Source: Streptomyces sp. NBC_01669
GTDB lineage: Bacteria; Actinomycetota; Actinomycetes; Streptomycetales; Streptomycetaceae
Length of the DNA: 64,000 bases
Direction of reading: 5' to 3'
Assembly (NCBI RefSeq): GCF_026339735.1
Contig: NZ_JAPEQG010000001.1
Span: forward strand, 3,348,001 to 3,412,000
Of this stretch, positions 45,201 through 52,934 are shown in pieces (positions within the stretch are counted from its first letter, which is position 1; the number at the start of each line of letters is the position of its first letter). A program made the translations under genes and the position numbers. The notes beneath the pieces are model-generated. The model searched no databases and was not told the origin of the DNA. It saw only the letters and a program-made list of their open reading frames with translations.

Positions 45201-45687
45201 GATCGCGGACGGTGACGTCCTGCTCGGGTCCGGAGAGCAGCCGCAGCGGGTCGGCGAAGAGGTCGGCGTCCTGATGGGCGCGGACCAGTGCGTAGCAGAA
45301 GGAGTGAAACGTGGTGGCCTGCGGGCCGCGGGCGGCACCGAGCCGGGCGGCCATCCGGTCGCGCAGCTCCACCGCCGCCTTGCGGCTGAACGTGAGGACC
45401 AGGATGCGGGCCGGGTCACCGCCCCTGGCGACGCGGGCGGCGACCGCTTCGACGAGCGTGGTCGTCTTGCCGGTGCCCGGTCCGGCGAGGACCAGCAGCG
45501 GGCCGCCGGGGTGATCAACCACCGTCTGTTGCGCTGCGTCCAGAACAGGGGGGTCCACGGAACCCGGCGGGGTACGCACCAGTCGGTACGCACCCGTGGT
45601 CCTCCCCCTACGCCCCTGCGGGCGTGGGGGGACCCCCTGCCGTGCCTGACGGTGCGGACTGTGCCGGGTGAAGGAGGAGGAGCTCAC
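42286..45687 (-). CDS. adnA: Helicase-nuclease AdnA-like subunit with Fe-S-type nuclease
   Basis: A 1133-aa partner of AdnB. UvrD-like motifs include LLVLAGPGTGKTTTLVEAV (I), VFVDEYQDTDPAQVR (II), AFGDPDQSIYTFRG (III) and GLEWRLVVVAG. The C-terminal nuclease has YVVDFKTGKQSPTK and HPQLAVYQLAV. One Cys (NTCALQWFL) before the nuclease core and CTHCTFRASC at the end form the C...CxxCx5C set that holds a 4Fe-4S cluster in AddB-like nucleases. The GTG 45687 start gives MSSSSFTRH; an alternative GTG 36 codons in precedes RTPPGSVDPP. Upstream of adnB as in mycobacteria. Confidence 0.88.
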   Translation of the reverse strand: MSSSSFTRHSPHRQARQGVPPRPQGRRGRTTGAYRLVRTPPGSVDPPVLDAAQQTVVDHPGGPLLVLAGPGTGKTTTLVEAVAARVARGGDPARILVLTFSRKAAVELRDRMAARLGAARGPQATTFHSFCYALVRAHQDADLFADPLRLLSGPEQDVTVRDLLAGQLELEQEGIAHIRWPDELRACLTTRGFADEVRAVLARSRELGLGPDALADFARRTGRPDWGAAAAFLAEYLDVLDAQGVLDYAELVHRAVLLAERPEVSAVLAGAYDAVFVDEYQDTDPAQVRLLHALAGNRGSAPRAGGGRDLIAFGDPDQSIYTFRGADVNGILDFPETFRRADGRPAPVGVLTTSRRSGAQLLAATRLLTRRMPLTRLPSAKVRAHRELAAVREGGRVETYTYPTASTELDNIADLLRRAHLEDGVPWNEMAVLVRAGGRTIPAVRRALTSAGVPLEVDGDDLPLRHEPAVTPLLTALRTVATAALHRTTAAEPTAPDDGAAPASEGPAAPRLDTETALTLLTSPLGSMDAADLRRLGRALRDEERAAGNRVPPPSGELLARALAEPERLVAHDPAYARGAQRFGALLRKARELLEGGGTAEEALWELWAGTPWPGRLERAALRGGAGGRNADRDLDAVCALFDTAARAEERTGGRGALNFLEEIDAQDIAADTLSKRVGRPDAVRLMTAHRSKGLEWRLVVVAGVQEGLWPDLRRRGSLLEADRIGRDGLAEPLTPGALLAEERRLFYVAATRARERLIVTAVKAPADDGDQPSRFLTELGIEPRDVTGRPRRPLAVAALVAELRATTVDPDASDALRDEAAHRLARLAALTDDEDQPLVPSAHPYRWWGLYEPTRSAVPLRDRDHPVALSGSALDQLANTCALQWFLGREVKADAPATAAQGFGNVVHVLADEVASGRTPADLAVLMERLDSVWDGLVFDAPWKSQQEKEQARVALERFLRWHVMDRTGRTSAASEHDFDVTLEAGEYEVRIRGSMDRVERDADGRAYVVDFKTGKQSPTKDEVARHPQLAVYQLAVREGAVDEIFDGHRPVPGGAELVQLRQPAPKKEGGDALPKVQAQEPPTTEWVSDLLATAAGRVLDERFTPTTGQHCTHCTFRASCSAQPEGRHILE

Positions 45688-45896
45688 GTGGATCGCCGGT
45701 CCTGGGGGGTGTGCTGATGGTGAGGGGGCGGGGGTGCCTGCCGCGAACTGTCGACGCTACGCCAGCGGGGGCGTGGGATGCGGCGGGTCCACTGCGTCGA
45801 ACGTCACGTTCCGCGTCGCACGGCAGGTCACGCAGGTTTTCTCGTCCATCGAACGGGCCCGGCTCTGCCCGTCATGGGGCCGAATGGCGGAAGCTG

Positions 45897-46349
45897 TCAG
45901 GTGTGAGCTCCCCCGACCCCGTCCTGGTCCCCGTCCCGGTCGGTGCCCCCGTCCCCACCGGTCATGCCGTCCCACCGCGCACGCTTCATGTCGAGCCGCG
46001 GCAGATGGCCCTCCGCGCTGCGCGGGGCCTCGCGCAGCGGGGTGCTCTCCTCGTGGTAGTGGTCCAGCGCCCGCAGCTCGTGACCGGGCAGCAGCGCCCC
46101 GTCGGCCCGCACCACCCGCCACCACGGCGCCGCCGCGCCGTACAGCGCCATGACCCGGCCGACCTGGCGCGGGCCGCCCTCCCCCAGCCACTCCGCGACA
46201 TCGCCGTACGTCATGACGCGGCCGGGCGGAATCAGGTCGGCGACATCGAGCACGCGTTCCGCGTACTCCGGCAGTGCGTCGTACTCCGGCGACGCGTCGG
46301 GCGCCCGGTCGCCCCTCGCCCCGTCGCCGCTCGTCCGGTGTTGGCTCAT
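45897..46349 (-). CDS. Alkyltransferase-like (ATL) DNA damage protein
   Basis: A 150-aa protein with the MGMT DNA-binding fold (IPPGRVMTYGDVAEWLG). The methyl-accepting PCHRV motif is replaced by PWWRVV, so the catalytic Cys is Trp: this is a non-enzymatic alkyltransferase-like protein that flags O6-alkylguanine for nucleotide excision repair. Acidic, Gly/Asp-rich tail. Start ATG 46349 (MSQHRTSGDG); ATG 46358 is 3 codons earlier. It lies upstream of adnA on the same strand. Confidence 0.85.
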   Translation of the reverse strand: MSQHRTSGDGARGDRAPDASPEYDALPEYAERVLDVADLIPPGRVMTYGDVAEWLGEGGPRQVGRVMALYGAAAPWWRVVRADGALLPGHELRALDHYHEESTPLREAPRSAEGHLPRLDMKRARWDGMTGGDGGTDRDGDQDGVGGAHT

Positions 46350-46585
46350 CCGGCCCATGGTGCCGTACGCCACCGACAGTCCGGCCCGGTCCCCGGCCGA
46401 TGGACGCGTAGGCGTGCATTCACTGAGTGTGCACGCAAGGGCAAAGGGGCGTATCTTGCGCATCGCGCGACCGTGCAGTGCACCCTGACACCCCCCTCTG
46501 CCCCCGGGCCGTGCCACCATCATGCGGGCGGTGAGCGGTGATACGAGACCACGAAGACCAATCAGAGGCGACGAAGGAGCAGGGC

Positions 46586-49333
46586 GTGCAGCCACCGAAG
46601 GCGGCCGACGCCTCTGACGCCGAGCGGCGCCCGGAAGAGCCGCGGGAGCAGCAGGGGCCGACGCTGAAGCGCGAGGAGCGGGAATCCGCCCCGCACCGTC
46701 TGGTCGGCTCCACCCTCTCGACCGTCGCAGAGGCCGAACAGGCCGACCGGGTCTCCGGTGACGAGCCGCTGCTCCCCGCCCGGGTGCACCGCCCCTCCGA
46801 CCTCATGCGGCTTCTCGTCGGTCTCCTGGCGATCGTCGTCCTGCTCTCCATCGCCGCCTTCGCCCACGGCACGACCACCGGTCTCGAACACGACATCAAC
46901 AAGGGCACGGACCAGGCACCCGACGTTCTGATCAAGCTTGCCGGCCTGGTCTCCAGCATCGCGGTGCTGCTGGTCCCCGTCGCCTTCGCCATCGAGCGGC
47001 TGATCAAACGCGACGGGCTGCGGATCGCGGACGGTGTCCTCGCCGCCGTCCTCGCCCACGGGGTGACGCTCGCCACCGACCTCTGGGTCGCCAAGTCCGC
47101 CCCCGGCACCATTCAGGACGCCCTCACCCAGCCTCAGCCCGGTGCCGCGCTCACCGATCCCGTACATGGCTATCTCGCACCCGTGATCGCCTACATGACG
47201 GCGGTCGGGATGGCGAGACGGCCGCGCTGGCGGGTCGTGCTGTGGGTGGTGCTGCTGCTCGACGCCTTCGCCATGCTGGTGGGCGGCTACACGACCCCGT
47301 TCTCGATCGTCCTCACCGTGCTGATCGGCTGGACCGTCGCGTACGGCACGCTGTACACGGTCGGCTCGCCGAACGTCCGGCCGACCGGTCAGCATCTGAT
47401 GGCCGGTCTGCGTCACGTGGGCTTCCGCCCGGTCACCGCGATGCGCGCCGAGGACACCCCCGACTCCGGCGACCCGAGCGACCGGGGCCGCCGCTATCTG
47501 GTCTCCCTGGAGGACGGTCCACCGCTGGATGTGACGGTCGTCGACCGGGAACAGCAGGCACAGGGCTTCTTCTACCGGGTGTGGCGCAGACTCACCCTGC
47601 GCGGCATCACCCAGCGCCGGTCCATCCAGTCGCTGCGCCAGGCCCTGGAGCAGGAGGCGCTCCTCGCGTACGCAGCGATCGCCGCCGGAGCCAACGCCCC
47701 CAAGCTGATCGCCACCTCGGAGCTCGGTCCCGACGCCGTGATGCTGGTGTACGAGCACATCGGCGGGCGCTCCCTCGATGCGCTGGAGGACGTGGAGATC
47801 ACCGACAACCTGGTGCGCGGCGCCTGGCGGCAGGTGAAGGCGCTCCAGTCCCGGCGGATCGCGCACCGCAGGCTCACTGGCGACGCGATCCTGGTGGATC
47901 GTTCGGGCACGGTGTTCGTGACCGATCTGCGCGGCGGTGAGATCGCGGCCGGTGATCTGTTGCTGCGGATGGACATCGCACAGCTGCTCACCACCACCGG
48001 TCTGCGGGTGGGGGCCGAGCGGGCTGTCGCGACGGCGCTCGAAATCCTCGGCCCCGATGCCGTGGCGGACTGCCTGCCGCTGCTCCAGCCGATCGCCCTC
48101 AGCCGCTCCACCCGGGCGGCGCTGCGCAGGCTGGCCCGCGAGCGGTCGCAGCGCGAGCGCGAGGCGGTGATCGCGGCGTCGGACGCGGCAAAGCTCGCCA
48201 AGGCCCAGGAGGCACAGGCGTCGGTCCCTGCCGACCGCAAGGCGCTCCGCAACGAGAAGCAGGCGGAGAAGCGCGCGGAGAAGCGCGCGATAGACGATGC
48301 CCTGGACGAGGCCCGGGAGGAGGATCTGCTGACCCAGATCCGCCGCCAGGTGCTGCTGATCCGGCCGCAGGCACCCGTGGAGCCGGTCCGTCTGGAGCGG
48401 ATCAAGCCGCGCACGCTGCTCAGCTTCATCGCAGGTGCGATCGCCGCGTACTTCCTGATCTCCCAGGTCACGGAGGCCGACTTCGGCGCGGTCGTCGAGC
48501 AGGCGGAGTGGGGCTGGGTGGCGGCGGCGCTCGGGTTCTCGGCGCTCAGCTACATCGCGGCGGCGATGAGTCTGCTGGGGTTCGTGCCGGAGCGGGTGCC
48601 GTTCGTCAAGACCGTGCTGGCCCAGGTGGCCGGTTCGTTCGTGAAGATCGTCGCGCCGCCCGCGGTCGGCGGCGTGGCGCTGAACACGCGGTTCCTGCAG
48701 CGTTCCGGGGTACGCCCGGGGCTCGCCGTCGCGAGTGTCGGCGCCTCGCAGCTGTTCGGGCTCGGCTGCCACATCCTGCTGCTGGCCGCGTTCGGATATC
48801 TGACCGGGACCGAGAAGACTCCGTCGTCGCTCACTCCGTCCCGGACGGTGATCGCCGGACTGCTGACGGTCGCGGTGCTGGTCCTGGTGGTGACCGCGAT
48901 CCCGTTCCTGCGGAAGTTCGTGGTGACGCGCGTGCGGTCGCTGTTCGCCGGGGTCGTACCGCGCATGCTCGATGTCGTGCAGCGCCCGCAGAAGCTGTTC
49001 ACCGGTATCGGCGGCATGCTGCTGCTGACCATCCTGTTCGTGATGTGCCTGGACGCGTCGATCCGGGCGTTCAGCGGTCCCGATGTGCCGCAGCTCAGCT
49101 ACGCGAGCATCGCGGTGGTCTTCCTCGCCGGCAACGCACTGGGGTCGGCGGCGCCGACGCCGGGCGGTATGGGTGCGGTCGAGGGCGCGCTGACGCTTGG
49201 ACTCATCGCGGTCGGTCTGCCGAAGGAGGTCGCGGCGCCCGCCGTGCTGCTGTACCGGCTGATGACCCTGTGGCTGCCGGTTCTGCCCGGCTGGCTCTGC
49301 TTCAACCACCTCACCCGCAAGGGCGCCCTCTGA
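46586..49333 (+). CDS. Flippase-like membrane protein with pseudokinase domain
   Basis: A 915-aa protein. Three parts: (1) N-terminal membrane region of about six spans (LMRLLVGLLAIVVLLSIAAF onward); (2) a cytoplasmic ABC1/APH kinase-like domain (about 310-480); (3) a C-terminal LPG-synthetase/UPF0104 flippase-like membrane domain (about 620-910; GNALGSAAPTPGGMGAVEG signature). In the kinase-like part the catalytic HGDLHPDN pattern reads HRRLTGDA, and DFG is TDL, so catalysis is unlikely. A coiled, charged linker (KQAEKRAEKRAIDDALDEA) joins the parts. GTG 46586 has AAGGAG 6 bp upstream; GTG 46538 is weaker. Confidence 0.8.
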   Translation: MQPPKAADASDAERRPEEPREQQGPTLKREERESAPHRLVGSTLSTVAEAEQADRVSGDEPLLPARVHRPSDLMRLLVGLLAIVVLLSIAAFAHGTTTGLEHDINKGTDQAPDVLIKLAGLVSSIAVLLVPVAFAIERLIKRDGLRIADGVLAAVLAHGVTLATDLWVAKSAPGTIQDALTQPQPGAALTDPVHGYLAPVIAYMTAVGMARRPRWRVVLWVVLLLDAFAMLVGGYTTPFSIVLTVLIGWTVAYGTLYTVGSPNVRPTGQHLMAGLRHVGFRPVTAMRAEDTPDSGDPSDRGRRYLVSLEDGPPLDVTVVDREQQAQGFFYRVWRRLTLRGITQRRSIQSLRQALEQEALLAYAAIAAGANAPKLIATSELGPDAVMLVYEHIGGRSLDALEDVEITDNLVRGAWRQVKALQSRRIAHRRLTGDAILVDRSGTVFVTDLRGGEIAAGDLLLRMDIAQLLTTTGLRVGAERAVATALEILGPDAVADCLPLLQPIALSRSTRAALRRLARERSQREREAVIAASDAAKLAKAQEAQASVPADRKALRNEKQAEKRAEKRAIDDALDEAREEDLLTQIRRQVLLIRPQAPVEPVRLERIKPRTLLSFIAGAIAAYFLISQVTEADFGAVVEQAEWGWVAAALGFSALSYIAAAMSLLGFVPERVPFVKTVLAQVAGSFVKIVAPPAVGGVALNTRFLQRSGVRPGLAVASVGASQLFGLGCHILLLAAFGYLTGTEKTPSSLTPSRTVIAGLLTVAVLVLVVTAIPFLRKFVVTRVRSLFAGVVPRMLDVVQRPQKLFTGIGGMLLLTILFVMCLDASIRAFSGPDVPQLSYASIAVVFLAGNALGSAAPTPGGMGAVEGALTLGLIAVGLPKEVAAPAVLLYRLMTLWLPVLPGWLCFNHLTRKGAL

Positions 49334-49468
49334 CACGCCGCCGCCCCTGTGGAAAACCGCCCATCGGGGAGACCCTCCACGGCCCCTGCCCCGGGTCATC
49401 CCCACCGGGGCCACCCACTTGGACCGGTGTCCCGCGCGCTGCCCCGCGCGCCGTCGCACGATGGGGCG

Positions 49469-51079
49469 ATGAGGACCTCCCCTGCCCTGCGCGCCGCGGC
49501 CCTCGCGGCCACCGCCACCGTTCTGCTGCCCCTCACCGCCTGTTCGGACAACAGCGGCAACGAGGCCACCGGTACGGACCGTACGAAGAACTCTCCGCAC
49601 GCGGCGAACGCCGCCGACCCATCCGGATCGGCCGACCTGGCCTCCCAGAAACTGACATGGAAACCCTGCCCCGCCCCGTCCGCGGCGCAGGGCGGCGGAA
49701 CCGCCCCGTCCCCGCTCCCCGGCGGCGCCGCCTGGGAGTGCTCCTTCATGAAGGTCCCGCTCAATTACGCGAAGCCGGACGGCAACACGATCTCGCTGGC
49801 GCTGATCCGCGCCAAGGCCGTCAACCAGAACAAGCGAATCGGCTCGCTCATCTTCAACTTCGGCGGCCCCGGCGCCTCCGGCGTCGCCACGCTGCCCGCC
49901 TTCGGCCCCACCTACGCCAACCTCCGTACCCGTTACGACCTGGTGAGCTTCGATCCGCGCGGGGTCGGCCGCAGCTACGGGGTGAAGTGCGAGAACGACA
50001 AACAGCTCGACGCGCGCTTCCAGAGCGACGCCACCCCGGACGACGCCGCCGAGGAGAAGGCCCTCCTCAACCAGCAGAAGATGTTCGCCACGGCCTGCGA
50101 GAAGAACTCCGGCTCCGAACTCCCCTACGTCGGCACCACCAACGCCGCCCGCGACATGGATCTGATGCGCCAGGTGCTCGGCGACGACAAGATGCACTAC
50201 TTCGGCATCTCGTACGGCACCGAACTGGGCGGCGTCTACGCACACTTGTTCCCGGAGAAGGTCGGCAGGGCGGTGCTCGACGGGGTCGTCGACCCGACCG
50301 AGGACTACGAGCAGTCCTCCCTCGGCCAGGCGAAGGGCTTCCAGCTGGCGCTGGACAACTTCACCCAGAACTGCGCGGATCGCGGCGCCGCCTGCAAGCT
50401 TCCCGGTACCACCGGGAAGGAGGTCGAGCAGGGGATCGCCGAACTTCTCGACCGGCTGGAGAAGCAGCCGATCCCGGGGCTCGGATCCCGGCAGCTGACG
50501 CAGTCCCAGGCCACCACCGGAATCGCGGCCTCGCTCTACTCCAGGGAGACCTGGTCACTGCTGGAACAGGGGATCGACGAGGCGGACGGCGGGAACGGCG
50601 CGCTGCTCCTGGCTCTCGCCGACTCGCTGAACGGCCGTTCCCAGAACGGTCGGTACGACAACACGACGGCCGCCAACGCGGCCATCAACTGCGCCGACTC
50701 GAAGCAGCGGTTCACCGTCGACGGGACAAGGGCGCTGATCCCGGAGTTCCAGAAGGCGTCGCCGGTCTTCGGCGACTATCTGGGCTGGGGTCTGATGCAG
50801 TGCACCGACTGGCCGGTCGCGGGTGCGTGGAAGACCCCGGACGTCAGCGCTCCCGGCGCGGCGCCCATCCTGGTCATCGGCAACACGGGCGACCCGGCGA
50901 CCCCGTACAAGGGCGCAAAGGCGATGGCGGATGAGCTGGGCCAGGGCGTCGGGGTGCAGATGACCTATGAGGGCCAGGGGCACGGCGCGTACAACAGCGG
51001 CAACGCCTGTGTGAAGAAGACGGTGGTCAGCTACCTGTTGGACGGCACGGTCCCGGCGGCCGGTACCGTCTGCCGCTGA
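49469..51079 (+). CDS. Secreted alpha/beta-hydrolase peptidase, lipoprotein (SlpD/E-like)
   Basis: A 536-aa tripeptidyl-aminopeptidase-type serine peptidase. The signal peptide ends in lipobox LTAC (Cys24 from ATG 49469). Oxyanion loop FNFGGPGASGV; nucleophile elbow YFGISYGTELGG (GxSxG); catalytic Asp in GNTGDPATPYKGA; catalytic His in EGQGHGAYNSGN. The C-terminal TAP-like segment is present. Predicted membrane-bound, outward-facing. The next gene is a paralogue; the pair is likely a tandem duplication. Confidence 0.88.
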   Translation: MRTSPALRAAALAATATVLLPLTACSDNSGNEATGTDRTKNSPHAANAADPSGSADLASQKLTWKPCPAPSAAQGGGTAPSPLPGGAAWECSFMKVPLNYAKPDGNTISLALIRAKAVNQNKRIGSLIFNFGGPGASGVATLPAFGPTYANLRTRYDLVSFDPRGVGRSYGVKCENDKQLDARFQSDATPDDAAEEKALLNQQKMFATACEKNSGSELPYVGTTNAARDMDLMRQVLGDDKMHYFGISYGTELGGVYAHLFPEKVGRAVLDGVVDPTEDYEQSSLGQAKGFQLALDNFTQNCADRGAACKLPGTTGKEVEQGIAELLDRLEKQPIPGLGSRQLTQSQATTGIAASLYSRETWSLLEQGIDEADGGNGALLLALADSLNGRSQNGRYDNTTAANAAINCADSKQRFTVDGTRALIPEFQKASPVFGDYLGWGLMQCTDWPVAGAWKTPDVSAPGAAPILVIGNTGDPATPYKGAKAMADELGQGVGVQMTYEGQGHGAYNSGNACVKKTVVSYLLDGTVPAAGTVCR

Positions 51080-51190
51080 AGCTGTCGGCGGCGGCGCCCA
51101 GGGCCCCCTTCCCCGGATCACGCCGGGCTCACGGGCCCCGGCCTGCCGCCGCACGCCGTACGCACAGGCACCAAGGGGAGGGACGTACAC

Positions 51191-52771
51191 GTGGTCCACC
51201 ATGCACGCGCCGGAGCGCTGGCCGCTGCCGCACTGCTGTTCACGGGGGTACTCGCGGGCTGCGGCGGGGGTACGGGCCCGACGTCGGACGACAAGGCGAG
51301 CGCCGGCGCCGCGCCCTCGTCCACCGGATCGTCCAAGGCATCGGACGGGAAGCCGGCCCTGCCCGCCCTGCCCGCGTCCCTCACCTCCCAGCGCCCGGAC
51401 TGGAACCGGTGCAAGGCCCCCGAGGGCGGCACCGCACCCGGCGTCGACTGGCGGTGCGCGACGGTCAAGGTGCCGTTGAACTACTCGGAGCCGGACGGCA
51501 GGACGATCGGGATCGCTCTGATCCGCAAGGAGGCCCGGGACAAGAGCCGCCGACTCGGCTCGATGCTGTTCAACTTCGGCGGCCCCGGCGGTTCCGGCGT
51601 CTCGATACTGCCGCGCGCCGCCGGATCGTACGGGAAGCTCAACGCCCGCTACGACCTGGTGAGTTTCGACCCGCGCGGGGTCGCGGCCAGCGCCGGCGTG
51701 AACTGCCGCACCGACCGGGAGCAGGAGGACGCCAACCGGAAGGTCGACATGACTCCGGACACGGCGGCGGAGGAGGCGGCCTTCATGAAGGACGGCGCGG
51801 ACTTCGGCGCCGGCTGCGAGCGCCGTTCGGGCAAGGTCCTGCCGTACGTCGGTACGACGAACGCCGCCCGGGACCTGGACCTGATCCGCCAGGTTCTCGG
51901 CGACAGGAAGATGACGTACTTCGGCATCTCGTACGGTACGGAGCTCGGCGGGACGTACGCGCACCTCTTCCCGAAGAACGTGGGACGCACGGTCCTCGAC
52001 GCGGTCGTCGACCCGACCGCCGACACGATCGGGCACGCCCGCAACCAGACGACCGGCTTCCAGCGGGCCCTGGAGAACTACTTCAAGGACCGCGGCCAGG
52101 ACCCGAAGGCCGGCACGCAGCGCATCGCCCGGATGCTGGAGCGGATCGACAGGAAGCCGCTGCCGACCGGTTCGGGCCGCGAGCTCAACGAGGCGATGGC
52201 GGTCACCGGCATCGTGCTGCCGCTCTACTCCAAGAGCAGCTGGCCCGTCCTGACGAACGCGCTGGACGAGGCGGAGAAGCAGGGCACCGGCAATCTGCTG
52301 CTGCAGCTGGCCGACCAGTACAACGGTCGTGACGAGAAGGGACACTACGACACCCAGAACCACTCGCAGCGCGCCATTTCCTGCGCGGACAGCAGCCTCC
52401 GGCCGACGGTCGCGGAAGCCAGGGCCCTGCTGCCCGAGTTCCGGAAGCTGTCCCCGGTCTTCGGCCCGTTCCTGGCGTGGGACACGGCCGGCTGGTGCTC
52501 CCACTGGCCGGTGAAGGGTGAGCTGGACACCCCGGAGGCGAGCGCTCCGGGCGCCGGTCCGATCCTCGTCATCGGCACGACCGGCGACCCTGCGACACCC
52601 TACGAGGGGGCGCAGAGGATGGCGGACGAGTTGGGCAAGGGCGTCGGCATCATGCTCACCAACAAGGGCGAGGGCCACGGCTCGTACGGTGTGAGCAGCT
52701 GTGTGACGTCGACGGTGGACGCGTACTTCCTGGACGGGAAGGTCCCCGCGGACGGCAGGACCTGTTCGTGA
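51191..52771 (+). CDS. Secreted alpha/beta-hydrolase peptidase, lipoprotein (paralogue)
   Basis: A 526-aa paralogue of the preceding peptidase. Lipobox LAGC follows LAAAALLFTGV. Family motifs: LFNFGGPGGSGV, YFGISYGTELGG, GTTGDPATPYEGA and KGEGHGSYGVS. GTG 51191 lies 8 bp after GGGAGGG. The two genes are separated by 111 bp and probably share a transcript. A terminator follows at 52785. Confidence 0.88.
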   Translation: MVHHARAGALAAAALLFTGVLAGCGGGTGPTSDDKASAGAAPSSTGSSKASDGKPALPALPASLTSQRPDWNRCKAPEGGTAPGVDWRCATVKVPLNYSEPDGRTIGIALIRKEARDKSRRLGSMLFNFGGPGGSGVSILPRAAGSYGKLNARYDLVSFDPRGVAASAGVNCRTDREQEDANRKVDMTPDTAAEEAAFMKDGADFGAGCERRSGKVLPYVGTTNAARDLDLIRQVLGDRKMTYFGISYGTELGGTYAHLFPKNVGRTVLDAVVDPTADTIGHARNQTTGFQRALENYFKDRGQDPKAGTQRIARMLERIDRKPLPTGSGRELNEAMAVTGIVLPLYSKSSWPVLTNALDEAEKQGTGNLLLQLADQYNGRDEKGHYDTQNHSQRAISCADSSLRPTVAEARALLPEFRKLSPVFGPFLAWDTAGWCSHWPVKGELDTPEASAPGAGPILVIGTTGDPATPYEGAQRMADELGKGVGIMLTNKGEGHGSYGVSSCVTSTVDAYFLDGKVPADGRTCS

Positions 52772-52784
52772 CGGAGTGAACGGA

Positions 52785-52821
52785 GAAGGGGCCGGCCCGC
52801 ATGACGCGGACCGGCCCCTTC
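52785..52821 (+). terminator. Terminator after the peptidase pair
   Basis: GAAGGGGCCGG (52785-52795) / CCGGCCCCTTC (52811-52821), 11-bp stem, followed by GAAGCTTTTCG, 14 bp after the stop. Confidence 0.85.
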
Positions 52822-52835
52822 GAAGCTTTTCGCCT

Positions 52836-52934
52836 CTACTGCCGCGACCGGCGATGTTTGCCCCATGAGGAGTGTCGTCCGAGCGTGCGTGCCGGGCGGC
52901 GCGACGGGGCAAAGCGTGCCGGGAGGGGCACTAG
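52836..52934. repeat. CTAG-bounded dispersed repeat, copy 3 (about 99 bp)
   Basis: Left end CTACTGCCGCGACCGG differs at two bases from that of copy 2; right end (52902-52934) matches copies 1 and 2 with one or two changes and closes with GGGAGGGGCACTAG. The right CTAG holds the TAG stop of moeZ. The middle is unrelated to copy 2. Same minus-strand gene-end placement as the other copies. Confidence 0.8.

Noticed and set aside
45757..45849. 30-codon minus-strand ORF (MDEKTCVTCRATRNV) with a CxxC, between the ATL gene and adnA
   Set aside because: No ribosome-binding site and no conservation that I can judge; could be real, but evidence is too thin to list.
46562..50245. 1227-aa minus-strand ORF opposite the flippase gene
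   Set aside because: Antisense shadow, His/Gln/Arg-rich low-complexity product; the plus strand carries recognisable domains.
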